A program made the position numbers and the translations under genes. From Acidobacteria bacterium UBA823 (GTDB lineage: Bacteria > Acidobacteriota > Vicinamibacteria > Vicinamibacterales > UBA823): a stretch of 36,850 nucleotides of DNA. Shown in pieces: positions 22,980-33,491 of this stretch. The notes under the pieces are model-generated. The model did not search any database and had not been told where the DNA came from. It saw nothing but the letters and a program-made list of their open reading frames with translations. Position 1 is the first letter of the stretch, and each line of letters opens with the position of its first letter. The DNA lies in contig DBHR01000027.1 of assembly GCA_002296225.1 (NCBI GenBank), positions 928-37,777 of the forward strand, written 5' to 3'.

Positions 22980-25900
22980 ATGGACGTCTCGCGACGAAGC
23001 TTCCTGAAGGCGTCGGCCGGAAGCGGGCTCATCCTGAGCGCGCTGGGATTCGACCTGCGCCCCGCCTATGCCGCGGTTCGCCAACTCAAGATTCGGAACG
23101 CCAGGGAATATCGTACGGTCTGCCCCTACTGCGCCGTCGGCTGCGGCACAATCGCCTATGTCCACGGTAGCGGTGGCCTCAACACGACGCCGACTGTTAT
23201 CCACGTTGAAGGCGACCCCGACAACCCAATTAACGGCGGCACGCTTTGCCCTAAGGGCGCCTCACAGATGCAGCTCGCCATCAGTCCGCGGCTTCGGAAA
23301 TCACCGATGTTCCGCGACGCGCGATCCTCGGAGTGGCGCGAGATCTCCTGGGACGACGCGATGAACTGGTTCGCGCGAAAGTTCAAGGAAGCGCGGGACG
23401 CCAGCTTCGTCGAGCGCGACGAGGCGGGCCGGACCGTCAATCGATGCGAGGGGCTCGCCTGGGTCGGCAGCGCGACCGTCAACAATGAGGATGCCTATCT
23501 CATCACGAAGACGATGCGCGCCATGGGCCTTGTCTACATCGACCATCAGGCTCGGATATGACACAGCCCTACGGTGGCCAGTCTGGCCGCCACGTTTGGA
23601 CGGGGCGCAATGACCAACCACTGGAAGGACATCAAGAACGCCGACGTTGTGTTGGTGATGGGTGCTAATCCAGCCGAGAACCATCCCTGCGGGTTCAAGT
23701 GGGCACTCGAAGCGCGTAATACCCGACGAGCCCAGTTAGTAACCATTGATCCCCGCTTTACCCGGACCTCAGCCGTCGCCGACGAACATTTGCAGATTCG
23801 TCCGGGGTCTGACATCGCATTGTTAGGCGGCCTCGTCAGGTACATCCTGACGAACAACCTACACCACGCCGACTACGTCCGTGCGCACACCAACGCGTCG
23901 TTTATCATCGGCGAGCGATTCTCCTTTGAAGATGGTCTGTTCTCTGGATTCGATGAAGCCACCAGCCAGTACGACGCCAGCACGTGGGAATACGACCGCG
24001 CTCCCGATGGCTACGTTCGTCGCGATGTGACGCTCGAACACCCGCGGTCAGTCTTCCAACTTCTAAAACAACACTACGATCGGTATACACCGGAACGTGT
24101 CGCCCAAATCACCGGATGCTCTGAAGAAGATTTTCTCCGAATCGCCAAGATTGTCTGCTCGACCGGCACGGCCGACCGGGTCGGAACGATCATGTATGCC
24201 GTGGGCTGGACGATGCACACGGTTGGTACCCAGATTATCCGAACAGCAGCGATTGTACAACTGCTCCTGGGCAACATAGGACGGCCGGGCGGCGGTATCA
24301 ACGCGCTGCGCGGTCACGCCAACGTACAAGGCGCAACTGACCACGCGATCGTCGCCGGCATCCTACCAGGGTATTTAAGGGTTCCGCAGCCGTCCCAGAC
24401 ATCGCTTGCGTCCCACCTTGAGGCCTCGACACCTCAGCCGCTTGTTCGCGACACCGCGAACTATTGGGGGAACTACCCCAAGTTCTTCGTCTCGCAACTC
24501 AAAGCGTGGTTCGGTGACCGCGCGCAACCCGACAACGAGTTCGGCTATCACTACCTCGGCAAGATGGAGGAAGACGCGACCTGGCTGTCGATCTGGGACC
24601 AGGCCCACCAGGGCAAACTTGAAGGCTTTATTGCTTTGGGCTTCAATTCGCTGCTCGCCGGTCCAAACGTCTCGCGCCTACTCGAGGCAATGGCCAAATT
24701 GAAATGGAAAGTCGTCATCGACCCGTTCATGATGGACAGCGCAGAGTTCTGGAAGGCACCCGGTATGAAGCCGTCGGAGATCGACACTGAGGTGCTCTAT
24801 CTGCCGACCACGCATTGGATCGAACGCGACGGTTCGTTCACGAACAGTGGACGCTGGGCACAGTGGAAGGAGAAAGCGATCGACGCGCCGATCGGCGTTC
24901 GGTCGGACACCTGGATTCTCTCAGAACTTTTCTGGCGCGTGAAAGAACTCTACATCGCCGAGGGCGGTGCCTACGACGAGCCAATCCAGTCGTTAACGTG
25001 GAACTACCTCAACCCGCGTGAGCCGACCATGACTGAACTGGCACAAGAGATTAACGGCTCAGACCTCACCAGTGGGCGGCGTTTATCCTCGTTCGGAGAA
25101 TTGAAAGAGGACGGCTCGACCGCCTCGGGCAACTGGCTTTACTCTGGCAGTTATCCCGAAGCAGGGAACCAGATGGCTCGCCGGGCGACCGAGGATCCGA
25201 CCGGCCTTGGCATGCATCACGGTTGGGCCTGGAGCTGGCCACTCAATCGCCGCGTGCTCTACAACCGAGCATCCGCCGACCAAGACGGCGCCCCGTGGGA
25301 CGGCACACGATCCGGTATCGCCTGGAACGGCCGCGAATGGATCGGAGACGTGCCGGACTACGGCCGCACAACTCCGCCAGGCGCGATGGGCGCATTTATC
25401 ATGACCGAAGAAGGCGTGGCTAGGCTGTTCAGTCCGCTGCTCAAAGACGGCCCAATCCCAGAGCACTACGAACCCGTTGAAAGCCCGACGGTGAACGTTC
25501 TGCACGAGCGGGTACCGATCAATCCGGTGCTACGCTGGTACGATGGCATCCGTGAGACCCTCGCACAAGAAAACGATCGCCATGCGTACCCCTATCCGTG
25601 CACCATCTACCGTGTTGTCGAGCGCGAGCACTTCGTGACGAGTAACGTGCCCTATCTCGTCGAGGCCATGCCAGATTTTTTCGTTGAGGTGCCCGAGGGC
25701 CTCGCGGCCGAGAAGGGAATCGAAAACGGCGGACAGGTGAGGGTCTGGTCGCGGCGGGGAGAGGTCCAGGGTACGGCTATCGTGACGAAGCGAATCGGCC
25801 CGCTTACGGTGAATGGTCGGACGGTCTGGACAATCGGTGTGCCGGTACACTGGGGCTTCGTCGGTATCACGCAAGGCTCGATGGCCAATGAATTGACGCC

Positions 25901-25982
25901 GTTCATCGGTGATGCCAACACGGGCTGTCCGGAATTCAAGGCGTTTCTGGTGAATGTCGAAGCAGTGGAAAAGCGAGGTTAG
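22980..25982 (+). CDS. fdnG: Selenocysteine formate dehydrogenase-N/O alpha subunit, TGA recoded
   Basis: Reading through one in-frame TGA (23559-23561) gives a 1000-residue molybdopterin oxidoreductase, close to the usual length of FdnG/FdoG (about 1015). It has a twin-arginine signal (SRRSFLK, residues 4-10). A [4Fe-4S] cluster site is formed by Cys48, Cys51, Cys55 and Cys90 (CPYCAVGC and LCPKG). Codon 194 is the TGA, flanked by HQARI and HSPTVASLAATFGRGAMTNHW, exactly where the family has its Mo/W-ligating selenocysteine before a catalytic His (His195). The C-terminal region has the pterin-binding beta-barrel domain (EVPEGLAAEKGIENGGQVRVW). It oxidises formate to CO2 at the periplasmic face. 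A SECIS hairpin lies immediately after the TGA. The operon continues with beta, gamma and FdhE. No sel genes lie in the window. Confidence 0.95.
23559..23591 (+). promoter_or_regulatory. Sec UGA codon and bacterial SECIS hairpin
   Basis: The TGA at 23559-23561 is followed by 11 bases and then a 7 bp stem (23573-23579 with 23585-23591, one G-U pair) closing the five-base loop AGUCU (23580-23584). From memory, the E. coli formate dehydrogenase SECIS elements have the same 11-base spacing and a (A/G)GUCU loop whose GU contacts SelB. The geometry and loop match supports genuine selenocysteine insertion rather than a nonsense mutation. Confidence 0.92.
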
Positions 25983-26153
25983 CGTGCGTCATGAACTCAA
26001 TGTTCGAACGGCTCTAACACAGGCCATGCCGCGCCGGTGCCCGGTCCAAACGCAGCGACTAGCAGAGGGCCTCATGGCGAGTGGGGGGCCGGCTAGCCAG
26101 CACCACCCACCTGTAATCTCAGCTTGGTCCGCACTCTTAGGAGTTGGTGAAGT

Positions 26154-27014
26154 ATGAGCACATTGTCGATAAAGCGTATTTCGGCAACCGCCTCGCCGGC
26201 CCCAGGAATTCGGTCGACCCCCGAGTACGCGAAACTCGTCGACATTTCGAGCTGCATCGGCTGCAAAGGGTGTGAGGTCGCCTGCAAGGAGTGGAACGAC
26301 CTGAAGGTCGAACCGACCGCCAACTTCGGAAGCTATCAGAGCCATAAGGATCTTTCCGCCCACACTTGGCTACTGATGCGGTTCGACGAGGTTGAGATGA
26401 GCGGGCGGGTGCAGTGGTTGATTAAGAAGGACGCGTGTCTCCACTGCGAAGACCCTGGCTGCCTGTCCGCCTGCCCCGCACCAGGTGCCATCGTCCAGTA
26501 CGAGAATGGCATAGTCGACATTAACCACGAGCACTGCATCGGCTGCCAGTTCTGTGTAACCGGCTGTCCATTTGATATCCCGCGCTTCGACAAGGAAACG
26601 AAGAAGGTCTACAAGTGCAACATGTGCGTCGACCGTGTCGAAGCCGGCCTCGAACCAGCGTGCGTCAAAACCTGCCCCACCCACGCCATTTCGTGGGGCA
26701 GCAAGGAAGACATGCTGTCGCTAGCCGAACACAAGGTTGATTTACTCAAGGACCGCGGATTCGAGAACCCGGTGACCTACAATCCTGCTGGCGTCGGCGG
26801 CACGCACATGATGTATGTTGTCCCGCACGGTAATCACCTGGCAGACTACCGGCTGCCCGCGAACCCGACGGCTAGCCCGCTGCCGCTTACCGGACTGGGA
26901 GTCCTAAAACGAATCGGCGCCTACTTGCTGGGGGTTGGCGTCCTGTCGAGCCTTGTGCATTACCTGACCATCGGACCACAGGCCGCCGAGGACCTCCACC
27001 CCCATGACCACTGA
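26154..27014 (+). CDS. fdxH: Formate dehydrogenase beta subunit (iron-sulfur)
   Basis: This 286-residue electron-transfer subunit has four [4Fe-4S] sites: Cys34/37/40/44, Cys95/98/103/107, Cys128/131/134/138 and Cys155/158/170/174. The spacing is that of the DMSO reductase/FDH-N beta family. One C-terminal transmembrane helix (about residues 245-265, LKRIGAYLLGVGVLSSLV) anchors it beside the gamma subunit, as in FDH-N. The protein has no export signal of its own, consistent with co-export with the alpha subunit by Tat. The ATG at 26154 follows TAGGAG. A 171 bp spacer separates it from the alpha gene; I see no gene or hairpin there. It overlaps the gamma gene by 11 bp. Confidence 0.95.
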   Translation: MSTLSIKRISATASPAPGIRSTPEYAKLVDISSCIGCKGCEVACKEWNDLKVEPTANFGSYQSHKDLSAHTWLLMRFDEVEMSGRVQWLIKKDACLHCEDPGCLSACPAPGAIVQYENGIVDINHEHCIGCQFCVTGCPFDIPRFDKETKKVYKCNMCVDRVEAGLEPACVKTCPTHAISWGSKEDMLSLAEHKVDLLKDRGFENPVTYNPAGVGGTHMMYVVPHGNHLADYRLPANPTASPLPLTGLGVLKRIGAYLLGVGVLSSLVHYLTIGPQAAEDLHPHDH

Positions 27015-27672
27015 GCCCGCCGCGCTGATTCATCGCTTCAACGCCGCGCAACGACTCATTCATTGGGCCGTCGGAATAAGCTTCACGGTGCTTTTCCTGA
27101 CCGGCCTCGCGTTCTCGTATCCGTCCCTGTTCTGGCTAACCAATCTTCTTGGCGGCGGACCCACTGCCCGAGCGCTGCACCCCTGGGTGGGTCTGGTTTT
27201 CAGTATCTCGATGGCAGCAACATTCAGCATGTGGATGCGCGAAATGTCCCTTGACGCGACTGACTGGCATTGGCTACGGGCGATCCGGGCCTACGCCCAG
27301 CATCAGACGGCGGACGTGCCGCCGGCGGGAAAGTACAACGGCGGACAGAAACTGTTTTTCTGGGCCCAGACCGTACTCGGTGTGGTGCTCCTGATTAGTG
27401 GACTCGCGCTGTGGTTCCCGAACACCGTTGCCAACGTGGTCCCAACCGCATCGACCCTGCTCGCCTCAATGCGTCTCGTACACTACGCAGCCACGCTCGC
27501 CGGAGGCCTCCTGCTGACGATGCATGTCTACCTCGGGCTCTTCGCGTTTCCTGGCACGGCGCGAGGGATGATCGACGGCAAGGTAACACGTGCCTGGGCC
27601 ACCATGCACCATTCGGCGTGGGAGCCAGCCACGGACGCCACACGCGTCCCCAAGGATGACGATCGGCGCTGA
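27004..27672 (+). CDS. fdnI: Formate dehydrogenase gamma subunit (cytochrome b556-type)
   Basis: This 222-residue membrane protein has four hydrophobic helices (about residues 18-38, 55-75, 115-135 and 150-172). Candidate heme-b ligands are His20 (RLIHWAVG), the His of ALHPWVGL, and the histidines of RLVHYAATLAGG and LTMHVYLG, the pattern of the FDH-N/NiFe-hydrogenase b-type cytochromes. It receives electrons from the beta subunit and reduces quinone, which makes formate oxidation electrogenic in the known complex. It starts at the ATG at 27004 inside the end of the beta gene. Its C-terminus overlaps the FdhE start by 17 bp. Confidence 0.93.
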   Translation: MTTEPAALIHRFNAAQRLIHWAVGISFTVLFLTGLAFSYPSLFWLTNLLGGGPTARALHPWVGLVFSISMAATFSMWMREMSLDATDWHWLRAIRAYAQHQTADVPPAGKYNGGQKLFFWAQTVLGVVLLISGLALWFPNTVANVVPTASTLLASMRLVHYAATLAGGLLLTMHVYLGLFAFPGTARGMIDGKVTRAWATMHHSAWEPATDATRVPKDDDRR

Positions 27673-28519
27673 ACGTAGCCATCCGTCGTGGCACGCACGC
27701 CGAACACGTGCGTTGGCCCTCAAAGCCGAGCGTCCTCACGCCACCGACTTGCTCGGCGGCTATCTCGGTGTACTCGATCAGCAGGAACGCCTATACGCCA
27801 TTTCAAGAGACGGACACTGGCCTGACCTGCGAAACGCTGAAGGCGACGCACGGCCAATGTTAAGGTTGGAGCGGCTGCCCTACGAATCACTCGCTAGGAC
27901 TTTCGGCGAATTCGTCCGTGAGCTTCGTCAGGTCATGCCAGACACGCTTGCACCAGCCGTCGCGACACTCGACGCGGCCCATGCTGGTCTGAGTGCCGAC
28001 CTGCTGCGTGACGCCGCCGCGCGTCGGCCCCTAAGCCTTCGCGCCGAAAGTCTTCGGACCGATGCCGCTACGCTGGAATTCTTCTGCCGGGCGTTCCTCC
28101 AGCCAATTGCCGAAGCCCTAGCCCACAGTTACGCCGAACCCACGAGCAAGCGGACTGACGCGACCTGCCCGCTGTGCGGCTGGCCACCGCAGTTTGCCCT
28201 ACTCCAGGACGAACCCGAGGTCCAAGGACGTCGATCACTCGTCTGTGCCCTCTGCTCGGTCGAGTGGACCTTCGCACGATCGGTCTGTGTCAACTGCCGG
28301 GAGGATGAAGCAGAGCGCCTGGACTATCACGTGGCCGACAGCGTGCCTCATGTGCGGATCGAGGCCTGTACCTCGTGCCGCACCTACCTCAAAATCATCG
28401 ACCTGCGTGCGGAAGGTACCTTGGCACCGGTCGTTGATGAGATCGCGTCGGTCGAGTTGGACCTTTGGTGCGATGAACAGGGGCTCACCAAGCTTCAACG
28501 TAATCTGTTGGGCATGTAG
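27656..28519 (+). CDS. fdhE: Formate dehydrogenase accessory protein FdhE
   Basis: This 287-residue cytoplasmic protein has the FdhE signature of four CxxC pairs: Cys171/174 (CPLCG), Cys197/200 (CALC), Cys211/214 (CVNC) and Cys238/241 (CTSC), arranged as rubredoxin-like metal sites. In E. coli FdhE binds the Tat-signal-bearing alpha subunits and is needed for assembly of the respiratory formate dehydrogenases. I place the start at the ATG at 27656 (after AAGG), overlapping the gamma gene; a longer frame to 27590 is inside gamma and looks like shadow. It ends the operon and converges with the methyltransferase gene at a 23 bp gap. No fdhD-like sulfurtransferase gene is seen in the window. Confidence 0.92.
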   Translation: MTIGAERSHPSWHARRTRALALKAERPHATDLLGGYLGVLDQQERLYAISRDGHWPDLRNAEGDARPMLRLERLPYESLARTFGEFVRELRQVMPDTLAPAVATLDAAHAGLSADLLRDAAARRPLSLRAESLRTDAATLEFFCRAFLQPIAEALAHSYAEPTSKRTDATCPLCGWPPQFALLQDEPEVQGRRSLVCALCSVEWTFARSVCVNCREDEAERLDYHVADSVPHVRIEACTSCRTYLKIIDLRAEGTLAPVVDEIASVELDLWCDEQGLTKLQRNLLGM

Positions 28520-28542
28520 CGAGGCCGCCTGCCACACCCTGG

Positions 28543-29154
28543 TCAGACGGGCGCAACGGCGTGAATCGTTTTAATAACGTCGAGGTAGACGTGTCGGACG
28601 CGAACGATCGTGAACCCGGCGCGCGCAACGTTACCCTCGGTATCCCGGGTGAGTTCTGGCCCGCTGAATCGGGCGATTGGATTCATTAGATGCAGCAGGA
28701 GATTGAACGGAAAGTAGCGGCTGCCGGTATGTTCGAACATCCGCAGTTCGCCATCCGGCTTGAGCACCCCTCGAAGCGCCTGGAGACCTCTCACGGGGTC
28801 CGGGACCGAACAAAAGGTGCAGGATGTGTAGACTTGATCGAACGAACCAGGTGCAAAGCCCATCTCGTGCACGTCGAGTTGGCGTAACTCGAGGCGCCCG
28901 TGATAGGCCGTAGCTCGCAGCTGGGCCTTCGCCAGCATCCGTGCACTGATGTCAATGCCAACGATTTCTCTGTCCGGCGGGAAGCTGGGAATATCGAGAC
29001 CGGTGCCCACTCCAACGAATAGCACCTTACCTTGCATGGCACCGAAGAATTCACGCTTCGCGGGTCCCCACCGTCTTTCGGCACCAAAAGACTGCACGAG
29101 GTCAAAACACGACGACGCGCGGTCCCACTTCTCCTGTGTATAAAAGTCCATCAT
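28543..29154 (-). CDS. Class I SAM-dependent methyltransferase (UbiE-like)
   Basis: This 203-residue methyltransferase has the SAM-binding motif I LFVGVGTGLD (residues 45-54), an acidic ribose-binding residue in VGIDIS (65-70), motif IV SFDQVYTSCTFCSVPDP (104-120) and the post-motif LKPDGELRMFEH (131-142), typical of methyltransferase type 11. The substrate is not evident; the family methylates quinones, lipids and small thiols. The start is the ATG at 29154, which overlaps the upstream membrane-protein stop as ATGA. A longer open frame to 29424 encodes only low-complexity shadow of that gene. Being coupled to a small Met-rich membrane protein suggests that they function together. Confidence 0.85.
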   Translation of the reverse strand: MMDFYTQEKWDRASSCFDLVQSFGAERRWGPAKREFFGAMQGKVLFVGVGTGLDIPSFPPDREIVGIDISARMLAKAQLRATAYHGRLELRQLDVHEMGFAPGSFDQVYTSCTFCSVPDPVRGLQALRGVLKPDGELRMFEHTGSRYFPFNLLLHLMNPIARFSGPELTRDTEGNVARAGFTIVRVRHVYLDVIKTIHAVAPV

Positions 29155-29522
29155 GACCGATCGACACACAACCGAGCGTCGGCTACCCAGATGGCAATGT
29201 AGACCGTCGCGCCGATCGCCGCTCCGAGAATCGCGGCCGTCTCTATCGCGACAGCTCGCGTGGACGCGAGCATGCCGACCACCATACCCGTAAGCATGCC
29301 GGTAATCATCGCCGGCATGTGCAGTTCCATCATCCCGAAACACAATCCGAATGCGATGATGCCGCCGGCCGCAACAACCATGCCAAACAACATCCCCGCG
29401 AACATCGCCGCCGGCATCGGCCACCCCATGTCGACTGTGGCCATCACCGCGATACCCGACATAACTCCTACCGTCACGCTACAGCTAACATCGCCGATAA
29501 TGAAATACGGTCGCGTTTCCAT
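29151..29522 (-). CDS. Small Met-rich membrane protein
   Basis: I do not recognise this 123-residue protein. It has about four hydrophobic segments (roughly residues 11-31, 37-63, 70-88 and 93-114). Methionine is unusually frequent (about 18 of 123) and often preceded by Gly (AGMLFGM, CFGMMELHM, TGMLTGMVVGM), so the helices could carry a thioether-lined path or metal site. I chose the ATG at 29522; the frame is open to 29678, but that part is Arg-rich and unlike a membrane protein. Its stop overlaps the start of the methyltransferase gene, which indicates a two-gene operon. Metal (for example copper) handling or a membrane anchor for the methyltransferase are guesses only. Confidence 0.65.
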   Translation of the reverse strand: METRPYFIIGDVSCSVTVGVMSGIAVMATVDMGWPMPAAMFAGMLFGMVVAAGGIIAFGLCFGMMELHMPAMITGMLTGMVVGMLASTRAVAIETAAILGAAIGATVYIAIWVADARLCVDRS

Positions 29523-29663
29523 TGTCCACTCGTCAAGATGCCGGGTGCTGGCGGCACCCTCGGCCCCATGGTACAGTGACCGCCGGTTCGCTACCATGGC
29601 GAACGGTGTAAAGCTGCGCGGGAAGTGTTCCCTGGCAGCCACCAAGAATCCGAGGAGGTCGTG

Positions 29664-32600
29664 ATGTATCGAGCCCACGTCGCAGGTGTTGTGCGTTTGG
29701 CGTTTGCGGTCACGCTGGTACTGCCCGTCACCTTAAACGCACAGCGAAATGGCCAGCCGGCAACCGATCAGCTCGGACAAGAGGACATCTGGGGAAATCC
29801 AACCTTCGTCGGTGGCGTGACCAACGGGGGCGCAGCCGGTCACAGCATTTGGTGACCGCCCCAGGGGGCGCTGGAGCGCGTCCATGGTCGGTTGTTCGTC
29901 GCGGGAAATGGCAATGGCCGTGTCGAAGTCTTCAACCTGAACGACGACGGAACCTTGGCTCAACCCACCGCGGCCTACATCCTCGGCAAACCGAGCGAGT
30001 ACGCCCGTCGGTCGCACGCTGATGCCTGGAGCGAGAGCCAGACCGAGTTTCCCGGCGCGCTCGCGATCGAGCACACCCACCAACGACTGTTCCTTGTGGA
30101 CAACACCACCGGGCAGAGTCTGCCAGGCCGGGGTAGCCAGATCATGGTGTTCGACATCCATCCGGACCGAATTAAGACGGGTGCGGATGTGCTGTTCGTC
30201 CTCGGTCAGCCCAACGCCAATACGAAGACGGCCGGCCTAGCTGCCAACCACGTTGCCCGGCGGCTCGGCGTAGCCGTCGATGAAGTCAATCAGCGACTGT
30301 TCGTCAGTGACGGATCAAATAATCGGATCCTCATCTTCGACATTTCGCCTGATCGCATCGCAACCGGCATGGACGCTTCAATCGTCCTCGGCCAGAAAGA
30401 TTTCACGTCCCAGGAAGCTGGCCTAAACGCACGACGGCTGAGTCGACCCGGCTCACTGGCATTCTCCCCCACCGGTGAGCGTCTGTTTGTCTCAGACAGC
30501 GGAAACAATCGGGTGCTCGTCTTCGACGTCGCACCTGATCGACTGCAGACGTTCGCAGCAGCTATCGACGTCATGGGCCAACCCGATTTCGAGACGGCCT
30601 CGCCACGAACCGACATGCGCGGGTTCGCGACTGGGGGCCTCGCATACGACGATCGGACGGCTCGCCTCTTCATCGCCGAGCAGGTCTCGCGGATTGAGCA
30701 CATGCGCATCGCCGTCTATGACGTCAGTCCGAGCGCATCTCTACGTGCGGCAGAACCGTTGGCGATCTTGGGTAAACCCGGTTTCGGCGCCTATGACCCA
30801 ATCGTTTCGCGAGAGCAGTCCGTCTGGCCCCGGCTCGGCTCAGCATCAATCGATTCCGAACGCCAGTTGCTCGTCGCCACTGAGGGCTACCCAGGCGGAA
30901 ACCGCGCCATTATCTGGGATATTTCGCCCGAGCGACTGCGTACCGGCATGCCTGCCGTCGAAGTGGTCGGGCATTTGGACGACGAAGGGCATACGGACTT
31001 TGAGCGACGCGCGGCCAACGATCGTGCCACGCCGAAGAATATCTATCCTCGTGATGTCGTTCTCGACCCGATTGACCATCGCTTGTTCGCGATCGACCAG
31101 TACAACAATCGTGTTGTCGTATGGCAACTCGATCGGCAGAACCGCGTAAAGGACCGGAACGCGCGTTGGGTTCTCGGCCAGCCTGACCTCTATTCCGGCG
31201 AACTCTATCCGATAGGACCCACCACGATTAAGATTCCGTTGGCCGTCACCTACGACGTCCATCACAAGCGCGTCTTCGTGAGTGACGGGTGGGGTAACCG
31301 GATCCTTGTTTTCGACGCCCATCCGGACCGAATGCGTAATGGGCCAGAAGCAATCGCAGTTCTCGGTCAGCCCAATTTCACGAGTATTACCCCAGCGACG
31401 ACGGCGGTCGGAATCAACCTCGACACCCGAGTGGGCACCGGCATCACACCCACACGTCCTCGTGGCACTGGACTGGCCTACGACCCTGTACACGACCGAC
31501 TGTTCGTCTCGGACGGGGGGAACCATCGCGTTCTAGGTTTCGACGTCGCACCCAACCGGCTCCGGAGCGGCATGCCAGCCTCGGTCGTGCTCGGACAGCC
31601 CGATTTCACAACCCGTGGCTCTAACTCGACGCTGACCGGCCTGTATCAGCCCGCCGCGCTACTTTACGAATCAAAGCAGCATCGGCTATTCGTCGCCGAC
31701 GGCAACAACAACCGCGTCCTAGTGTTCGACGCCAGGCCGGATGCCCTCACGAATGGCGCCGAGCCAACGGTGGTCATCGGGCAGCCAGACTTCAACACGT
31801 TCGGTGCCGGGCGGTCCCAGAAGATCATTGATGGCCCAGACGGTCTGGCCTATGACTACGTCAACGACCGGCTGTTCCTGTCAGATCACGGGAGCGACCG
31901 CATCTTGCTGTTCGACGCGCATCCCGCACGCCTCGACAACGGTCCAGACGCCCAGCACGTCATCGGGCAACCCGATTTTGATACGCGAAGGCTCGGGCCG
32001 GTTCGCGCCAACGAACTCTGGGATCCGCGGGGCCTTACGTTTGACAGCGAGCATCAGCGGCTGTACGTCTCGCAGGGATTTGCCTCAAATATCATGATTC
32101 ACGATATGGCGCGCTCGACTTACGAGAGCCTCCTCCCTGCGCAGGGAATCCAGAACTACCAATCCGCCAGTGCCGATACCGAACTCGTTACACAGCGCGG
32201 CTGGGCCGTCGCGACAGGCCCCTCAGCTCTTGGTGGAGGTGTCCTGATGCTGACCCACATAACAACGTTGTTCGACGAGCTCTCGCAGCGTGAAAGCCGG
32301 GTGCTCATCAGCGAAGCTGGATTGAGTGCGCCGCCGGTCACAGATCGCGCCACGGTCTTTACCGACGGTCGGGCTGGTCGGACTACTATCCTCAGCCTCT
32401 CTAATCCCAATAGTGAGCCTGTGACCGTGTCACTTGTGTTCCGGGACGCGGACGGGTCAGAAGTAAGTGATCGAATCGAACGTCAGATCGCCAGCAACGG
32501 AAGCACCGCTTGGCCGCTAGACGAACTTCAGGCCTCTGGACCTGGCTCCGTTGAACTGAGCGCCAACGCACCGCTGGCTCTGATAGCAACACGCGAAACC

Positions 32601-33491
32601 ACAAACGACCGGAACGAGAAAATCGTCACCGCGACGCCAGTCGCCTACGGCCCGGGCGCGGGTGGCGGAGGAACTGTGGCCCTCCCACGCTACGAGTTCG
32701 GTCGCAATACGACAACTGAGATCGTCGTGGTGAACCCGAGCGATGACCCGTTAATCGGTCGCCTTAGCTTCTTCGCCTTCAGCGGCGAGCCGGTCACCCT
32801 CGGCGGCGCGAGCGAGGTGCCACTGGAGATTCCGGCACACGGAACCCACGTCTGGACCACCGACGGCTCAGGCGTTTCCATCGAGCAGGGCTTCGCAATG
32901 GTCGAAGCGTTCTCAGGGCATCCGCTAGCCAGCACCATCGTCAGTCTGACCAAGGGACGGACCCTAATCTCCGAACACACGACGGTTGGCAACAGTACGC
33001 AGGAGGCGTGGTTTCCAGTCGACACCTACCCAAGCGTGGTTCGTCACGGCCAAACAAACTTCCGCCTCACGCTGACTAACGCCACTGAAGGCACGGCCGA
33101 CGTACGACTGCTCGTGTACGATGAAGATGGCAACTTGCTGAATCGCTCGTATCAAATCCTGCCGGCAGGCCGACAGGTGGAATTCTCACACGTCGATCTC
33201 ACCAACCGTGGCAAATTCAGGGGCAGTATCCGCATCGCAAGCGATATTCCGATTGCGGTGAGTGCGGACCAGCGAACCCTCAACGTGCGGAACGAGACAA
33301 TCGTAGCCACGGTGCCGTCCCTGACACGCACCTCTCGCGGACAAACCCTGGATGCGGTTGTGTTCCCTGTCTACGCAGACGGCCCCAACCAGGGCACCCA
33401 ACTCTTTTTGTTGAATCGCGGCGATACGGAACGTGTGACGTTCCGTTTTCACGGGCCCACCGGCGAGGCCCTGAGCGCACTCCTCCGCTGA
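29664..33491 (+). CDS. Giant secreted NHL-type repeat protein with an in-frame TGA at codon 64
   Basis: The frame starts at the ATG at 29664 (ribosome site GAGGAGG), opens a signal peptide (VRLAFAVTLVLPVTLNAQ) and runs to a TGA at 29853-29855. After it the same frame stays open to 33491; the full reading is 1275 residues. Residues about 76-815 hold 11 repeats ending in VLGQPDF-like motifs, each preceded by RLFVSDGSNNRILIFD and PDRIxTGxxA elements, so this is a multi-blade NHL/propeller protein, perhaps two propellers. Residues about 815-1275 are beta-rich, Ig-like domains. If translation began only after the stop (the TTG at 29892), the protein would lack its signal. The TGA is therefore either a recent nonsense change (for example a Trp TGG), an assembly error or a recoding event. 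Confidence 0.6.
29889..32105 (+). repeat. Eleven-unit coding repeat (NHL-like blades)
   Basis: Within the giant gene, about 11 tandem units of roughly 55-90 codons share the pattern RLFVSDxxNNRxLVFD, then PxRxxxGxxAxxVLGQPDF. The DNA copies are diverged, so the array is old rather than a recent expansion, except for short near-identical stretches around the GQPDF codons. Confidence 0.75.

Noticed and set aside
22980..23561. Reading the first 193 codons of the formate dehydrogenase gene as a separate small gene or a frameshifted pseudogene.
   Set aside because: The second half is in the same frame, the TGA is at the known Sec position and a matching SECIS follows.
25983..26153. Possible small ORF (67 codons) in the spacer between the formate dehydrogenase alpha and beta genes.
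   Set aside because: It straddles the end of alpha in another frame and has no ribosome site or recognisable sequence; I see nothing else in this spacer.
29155..29424. Extended start for the methyltransferase.
   Set aside because: The His/Arg/Gly-rich translation is the antiphase shadow of the Met-rich membrane protein; the ATGA overlap gives a natural start.
29856..29883. The GCGC hairpin after the TGA of the giant repeat protein as a SECIS.
   Set aside because: The stem is only 4 bp, the loop is UGGA without the GU of bacterial SECIS loops, and short GC hairpins are frequent in this sequence.
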